DNA from: Biomphalaria glabrata
Taxonomy: Eukaryota > Mollusca > Gastropoda > Planorbidae
DNA: 64,000 nucleotides
Reading direction: 5' to 3'
Assembly (NCBI RefSeq): GCF_947242115.1
Contig: NC_074720.1
Coordinates: 13,233,145-13,297,144, forward strand
Shown here: positions 58,706 through 64,000 of the stretch, piece by piece
How positions within the stretch are numbered: the first letter of the stretch is position 1
How the letters are laid out: every line of letters begins with the position of its first letter
Program-made: the position numbers and the translations under genes
The notes under the pieces: model-generated
The model's database searches: none
What the model was told of the DNA's origin: nothing
Seen by the model: only the letters and a program-made list of their open reading frames with translations

Positions 58706-59750
58706 GTTAAAATCGGTATTCTTTTCTAGGGTCAATAATAGCGTACAGATCGTCTAGCTCTGCTGTGTCCCAGATTTTTTTTTTCTGGAGGTACTATATG
58801 GAGTGTGTGTGTTTCTATGGCGACGGTGGGAAGAGGTTAGTTAATGGTTGCGAATGATGCAACAATGTGTGTCATCGTCGTCATCTGGTCTTAGGGGAGA
58901 CGACTCCAGAACGTGAGAGTGAAAGGTTGTGTTATTGTAGTGAGTTCGATTTTATTTTTACAAATATTATTGCTAAAGTCTGCTACAGTTATTTCATCAC
59001 AAGTTACTCTGTCTATATTAGAAATACATTTCTATTTAGTTGTGTTCACAGACGGAGGTTATTCAAGTCATTAGAAGTTTTATTAGTTCAGATATCTTAC
59101 GCCTACGACGTTTTAGATGTCTACCAGCAGTTTGGGGCTACAAGCCAACGACCGGTAACAACACATAAACTACACATTTGTGTGTGTGTGTCTAGGACTT
59201 TCGGTTACAATTTTTCCTTTCCTTTTGTTTCTCTTACGAAATTCAATGATGCGAAGAATAATGTGAATGTGAATGAATGCAATCTGTTCACTTCTATTTA
59301 AATCTCTGCATAACTTACTTCTGCTGACAATAATGAAAATAGAAACGACCTACAGATTGCTCTCCCCTTATCAAGCACTCTTAGAGATAAGAAAAATATG
59401 TAATTGTAGTTTTATCTTTGCCCTAAATAACTATCTCGCTGTCTTAAACAGCTAACAACTAATTCTTTAGCTCGAATTATTATAATCTTAAAATAATCTA
59501 CTCATGTTGACGATGTCTTATATTATAGGTGTTATATTTTATCAGCTGTCTGAAAACAAATCTCATTTCAAAAGCTTGCAGCGCCACCTGCTGTACTGTG
59601 ATGGTCAGACAACAGAGGTAGAATTCAGGTGAACATAAAGGTGTTTTGTCTACAATTCTATGTCTATGTATGTATATAAATGTTGGTTTATCTGTTTCTT
59701 TAAAGCTAATCTATCATTTGGTTTATCTATGTAACTAGAAGTGGAAGAAA
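58706..59750. other. Intergenic stretch
   Basis: No gene recognised. The 144-codon open frame at 58867-59301 shows no known motif and no splice-supported context. Confidence 0.5.
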
Positions 59751-59751
59751 T

Positions 59752-60190
59752 AATAATAATAATAATAATAATCTTTATTATCCGTAAGGAAATTTGTCTT
59801 ACAATTTGTGCATTACACCAAACAAAAAACATTATAACTATAAGAAACCAAAGTGTACATTCACACCAGACTCACTCATAATTTACATGTGACAAAGTTT
59901 ATACCAGATTGTTGTTATTTAATGATTTGATTGCCAGGGGAACAAAAGAGTGTTTGTGTCTGTTTGTCTTTGCTATCGGTGTCTTGTATCTCTTTTGTGA
60001 TGGTAAAATCACAAAATCCTGACACTAAGGGTGATTCTTTATTTCGAGGATCTTGTTAGCTTTTTTATAGATGTTTGTCTCAAACAACTGCCCAAATGGG
60101 GTTTGTTTTTTGCTTGATTCAAACATAAATATTTCCACTTTAGGAACGTAAGTTGTTTTATTCCTTTGCTGTGTTCTCTTTCTTTTCCAT
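59752..60190 (-). mobile_element. LINE 3'-end fragment with AAT-repeat tail
   Basis: (AAT)n then ATCTTTATTATCCGTAAGGA, AATTTGTCTTACAATTTGTG, and later GATTCTTTATTTCGAGGATC. I associate these with a snail LINE 3' region in reverse. Confidence 0.55.
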
Positions 60191-60757
60191 GATTCCTATC
60201 CATTTCTTCTAGAGTAAAATATTTAGAATATATTTACATATCGTCCAGATACACAAACTTTCCTTTCAATAAGTAGAATGATCCAACTGACATCAATCTT
60301 TTTTTTTTCACCTTCGTTTCTTCCTGTCACTAACAAATGCCACACATATATATATATATATTCAATATTAAGTTCCCAAACTGTTTCCAGCCTCCTCAAC
60401 AAGTACCGCACCGTCCGCACGGATTCCAAATGTTTTAATGCTGCTACTTATTCTAACATCTTTGGTTCAGTTTGCGAACAGTTGTGTTTGTCCTGGGTCT
60501 CAACAAACACAAACAGTTTTCTTCAGGCAAAGATACTGAATAGTTTTTGTGTTATGTTTCATTAACCCAGTTAGAGCGGCAATATTTTTTTATATCAAAG
60601 GTAGACTACTCCTCTGTTTCGTCTAGCACTGACGAGGGACGCAACTAAAAGAAATGAAAGCGATAATATCAATTGAGTATTAAGACAGTTCATGTGTATG
60701 TCATGACATACTCTGAGCTGGGGTGGGTCAATGAAGGGTGTATTCACAGTTTAATGA
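60191..60757. other. Intergenic stretch
   Basis: AT-rich, with a short TA tract near 60345. No gene recognised. Confidence 0.5.
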
Positions 60758-61330
60758 CAGTGATGGACAAAGTTTTTAAAGAGCGGGCCAAAACCTTAAA
60801 GGTTGTAGCGGAACATAATACTTCACATAAAATACAGAAGTTTAAAGTTATATCGAGAATGTAAAATAATCAAAAAGTTATCAATGAAACCGTAACCGAT
60901 TTAATAATAGTCCATCGTAATTTAATTTAAATAAGAATGTAGATATACATAGTGGTAGAATATAATGTTCGTCCGTTCATCTAATTCTGACACCAACTTT
61001 CTAAGTTTCATTACTAAAAAAAGCTGCTTACAAATATATGAAGATCAGAAGATGTAGACATTGAACTTGAGATATTGTATATGGGAAACTATGTTTAAAA
61101 GTTCATGTAGAATTATAATTTTAGAACATTAAGAACTAATCTGTTTACGGGGATTATGAGATTAAATTTCACGTTGACACAAAACAAAATATTCAATGCG
61201 GTCGTGCATTTAACAAAACATGTGGCGGGCCGGATTAAGCCCTTCTGCGGCCGGATTAAACCCTTGCGGGCAGGATTAAACACTTCTGTGGGCTACATTA
61301 AACACATGGGGCATTATTTGTCCATCACCA
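60758..61330. mobile_element. hAT-like non-autonomous element
   Basis: Left end CAGTGATGGACAAAG and right end TTTGTCCATCACCA form an inverted repeat. The right part has four GCGGCCGGATTAAACCCTT-like units (61228-61310). No clear 8-bp duplication remains. Confidence 0.65.
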
Positions 61331-61885
61331 ATTCTATAGCTTTTTCAGTGAAATAGTAAATGCAAGAAGTAGTGACTAAGAATTAAATCCAAGACAAAAC
61401 AGTCGCTCAAGAAATGGTTTCTTCGCTAAGGACGCCTACAATAAATAGTGAGGACATTTTTTGTCCTACTCAATGGCAAAAGGTGGAACTAAACATAAAT
61501 AAATAAATAATAAATAAATACATGGATTGGATGTGTTCAGATCATTAGTTTATTGTGAAATAGAAATAAAACGTGTCGAGAGGTGTTGCGGTAGAGGTGG
61601 GTCAAAATGATCTCGAGCGCTAGACTTCTAGCCAAAGTCTCTGACGTCGAATCGCAATTTAATTGTTTCTACGACGGGCACGCCGTTGTCAATGGTAACA
61701 AGATATGCTAATCAGACATCAGCCTCGTTCAAGATCTAGGGAACAAAAATCAATATTACAACAAGTGACTTTTTTTTTTTTTTGTAAATGTAATTGACTG
61801 ACAATTAATGAAATAAATGATTTGAAGAAGTTTGAATGACGTCATCCATGCTCTCGTGTTGCAGACGTGAACAAAGTATCCCAGA
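61331..61885 (+). other. Upstream region of the 61886 gene
   Basis: AT-rich, no clear promoter. CGTGTTGCAG at about 61856-61865 could be a leader-intron acceptor, 21 bp before the ATG. Confidence 0.45.
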
Positions 61886-62045
61886 ATGCTTATACTACTC
61901 GGACTCGCCTTCCTCCTATCACTTTCTAGCCCGGGTGACGCTGTGACGTCACTGATCGTCCCACCGATCCGGCCCAGTGGAGAAGAAGCGGCTGTCATCT
62001 TCATTCCAGGGGCGAACATCAAAGGAGAGGCGTATCTTAAGACTG
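61886..62045 (+). CDS. First exon of a secreted, probably alpha/beta-hydrolase-like protein
   Basis: 160 bp from ATG (context CCCAGAATG), ending at donor GACTG|GTAGGT in phase 1. The first 20 residues (MLILLGLAFLLSLSSPGDAV) are a signal peptide. The next part reads LIVPPIRPSGEEAAVIFIPG and ANIKGEAYLKT. The pattern IFIPGAxIxxEAY resembles the first strand and oxyanion turn of alpha/beta-hydrolase-5-type proteins (IFYPGGKVxPEAY in bacterial members), so this may be a secreted esterase or lipase-like enzyme. The catalytic residues would be in exons beyond the window. It lies head-to-head with GHL10 copy 3, 4.6 kb away. Confidence 0.65.
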
Positions 62046-62773
62046 GTAGGTGTAGACAGACTTTGTCGTACGTTTGTGAATGAGATGTGATTCGTGTCGC
62101 CAGTAACAACGATTGTGGATTTGTTCAAACATTCGTTACTACAATTAGTAGTTGAGCTAAAAATGGCTTGCGAACGCTCGAGAGATCTAAAAATAAACTC
62201 AGACCTCACAAAAAACTTGCATTCAGATATTTGTAGAATGTATTCTGAGATGGCAGCATTTTTTTAACAAGGGGACACAAAAAAAAAAAAAGAAATTTGG
62301 AATCATTTTTATAGTGCTCCTTTTTAACACTACCATCGTGGATATATTATGTAAATTATCTTATCTTATATCTTACCTTATATAATTTAGACGTTACTTC
62401 AAAAAAAGAAGATGATTACGTCCTACGCGTTATACATTCAGTCATGCATATTATTAAATATGTAGATTTTGTTTTGTTATATTTATGTATCATTCGCTTC
62501 TTTATTTGACCATTCATGTTTGTGCTATTCAAATATTCGAGTTTCACAATTGGATGTGTCCCGTTATAATATCGGCATACGCTTGTCTAGAATTTGAGGT
62601 TTGGGAAAACCAAACAATACAATCGTGACACTGAATGTACAGTTATAGGAAAAAGTGACCTTTTAATGTAGATATATCTCAGCTATCGATGTTTAATTAC
62701 ATGATTCATTTGATTACAGAAACAAATTCATGTTTATAGGCAAGTGACAAATTCTCATATATATATATATATA

Positions 62774-62899
62774 TATAGGGTGCGTCAAAAATGTTTCCAA
62801 TTGAAAATTAAGCTTTCTATGTCCAGAAATTAAGCATTGTAGAACGTGAAATAAATTGTCTATGACAGTTCAAAGTGTGTATACATGACGCACCCTGTA
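62774..62899. mobile_element. Tc1/mariner-type MITE, 122 bp
   Basis: The element spans 62776-62897, with left end TAGGGTGCGTCA and right end TGACGCACCCTG. It is flanked by TA on both sides and inserted at the end of a TA tract. Too short for a transposase. Confidence 0.85.
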
Positions 62900-62964
62900 T
62901 ATTCTTTGTTCATATAGAAAGTTAATTTACACATAGCAATTTTTTTTATTGCTTTTGTAAAGCC

Positions 62965-63225
62965 CATGGTGCGTGGTGGATGAGTGTTAAAGCGCTTAGT
63001 TCCGCAACGAGATGTCTCGGGTTCGAATCCCGCTGAAGACTGGTATTTTGATTAATTTTTTAGGGCGACCCTGGTTTAATTCATCTCTAATGGGTACCTG
63101 CTATTATTTAGGAAAACGTAAAAGTGGTTGGTTATCGTGCTGTCCACATGTCACCCTCGTTAACTGTGGGCCAAGGAAATAGATGGCCTTTACATTATCT
63201 GCCCTTTAGAGCGCCAGTCTGAACA
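62965..63225 (+). mobile_element. SINE (type I), tRNA-derived, near full length
   Basis: tRNA-like head with GTGGTGGATGAGTGTTAAAG (A box region) and GGGTTCGAATCCC (B box), then TGAAGACTGGTATTTTGATT, CATCTCTAATGGGTACCTG and ACATTATCTGCCCTTTAG. Confidence 0.85.
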
Positions 63226-63261
63226 GGATTCTTTACTTTTAACGTTACTTTGTATAGCGCA

Positions 63262-64000
63262 ACTTTATGCTTCTAGCATGTTCAGTGCACTATGGGTCCC
63301 AACCTTCAAGCTTCTAGCATGTTCAGTGCACTATGGGTCCCAACCTTCAAGCTTCTAGCATGTTCAGTGCACTATGGTCCCAACCTTCAAGCTTCTAGCA
63401 TGTTCAGTGCACTATGGGTCCTAACCTTCAAGCTTCTAGCATGTTCAGTGCACTATGGGTCCCAACCTTCAAGCTTCTAGCATGTTCAGTGCACTATGGT
63501 CCCAACCTTCAAGCTTCTAGCATGTTCAGTGCACTATGGGTCCCAACCTTCAAGCTTCTAGCATGTTCAGTGCACTATGGTCCCAACCTTCAAGCTTCTA
63601 TCATGTTCAATGCACTATGGGTCCCAACTTTCAAGCTTCTAGCATGTTCAGTGCACTATGGGTCCCAACCTTCAAGCTTCTAGCATGTTCAGTGCACTAT
63701 GGTCCCAACCTTCAAGCTTCTATCATGTTCAATGCACTATGGGTCCCAACTTTCAAGCTTCTAGCATGTTCAGTGCACTATGGGTCCCAACCTTCAAGCT
63801 TCTAGCATGTTCAGTGCACTATGGGTCCTAACCTTCAAGCTTCTAGCATGTTCAGTGCACTATGGGTCCTAACCTTCAAGCTTATAGTATGCTCAGTGCA
63901 CTATGGCCCAAACTTTCATGCTTAGGCATGCTCAGTGCACTATGGTCCAAACTTTCATGCTTATAGCATGCTCAGTGCACTAGGGCTCAAACTTTTATAC
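63262..64000 (+). repeat. Satellite F: 41/40-bp tandem array, runs off the window
   Basis: About 18 units of GCTTCTAGCATGTTCAGTGC and ACTATGGGTCCCAACCTTCAA. A one-base difference (TGGGTCC or TGGTCC) makes the two lengths. Units diverge toward 64000 (GCTTATAGCATGCTCAGTGC). Confidence 0.96.

Larger units (their letters stand above)
62046..63261 (+). other. First intron of the 61886 gene (start)
   Basis: Holds a MITE (62776) and a SINE (62965), listed separately. The rest is AT-rich, with no gene. Confidence 0.6.

Noticed and set aside
58867-59301. 144-codon open frame on the plus strand
   Set aside because: No recognisable motif, no signal peptide at the start, and AT-rich intergenic composition; I could not support a gene.
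63000-63035. Possible tRNA gene with a good B box
   Set aside because: The cloverleaf is incomplete and a family-specific tail follows; it is a tRNA-derived SINE.

Overview
The window looks like nuclear DNA of a gastropod mollusc, most likely a heterobranch (planorbid-like) snail. It is AT-rich. The genes are short exons with GT-AG introns. The interspersed repeats match, from memory, families common in planorbid genomes: tRNA-derived SINEs, LINE tails, hAT fragments and a repeat ending GGGCCGCTAAAAA. No database was searched, so the species is an inference.

The core is a head-to-tail cluster of three paralogous genes on the minus strand. They occupy 5122-14338 (copy 1), 24549-39473 (copy 2) and 44499-57297 (copy 3). 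Each has ten coding exons with the same intron positions and phases, a signal peptide in exon 1, a glycosyl-hydrolase-like TIM barrel of the GHL10 (DUF187) family in exons 2-9, and a C-terminal beta-sandwich in exon 10. Bacterial relatives include YngK and the peptidoglycan-glycan hydrolase DigH (YddW). Copies 1 and 3 read as intact genes (490 and 487 codons). Copy 2 appears to be decaying: it has lost a conserved acidic residue, carries a 7-residue insertion and a partial duplicate of exon 6, and is one base short at the exon 9 donor. A secreted enzyme acting on bacterial wall glycans is a plausible role but is not shown by sequence alone. The first exon of a separate secreted protein, probably alpha/beta-hydrolase-like, lies on the plus strand at 61886-62045. 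Its intron runs off the window.

Most of the rest is repeats. There are many unrelated minisatellites: 58/53 bp at 131-5031, 35/34 bp at 26401-28340, 28 bp at 38038-38912, 32 bp at 45102-46164, 26 bp at 46648-47259, 44 bp and 14 bp at 50362-51072, 22 bp at 58122-58513 and 41 bp from 63262 to the edge. Because the gene cluster duplicated introns and flanks, several arrays can be matched to a single-copy version of the same sequence at the corresponding place in a sister copy. They therefore seem to have grown in place after duplication.

Transposable elements are also datable this way. A 2.76-kb hAT-type element (14452-17212) with an 8-bp target duplication sits upstream of copy 1, and copy 2 keeps the empty site. 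A second hAT-type element (20919-22898) has a perfect 8-bp duplication. A 2.2-kb solo LTR fossil (40305-42551) lies between copies 2 and 3. No rRNA gene, functional tRNA gene or CRISPR array was found.
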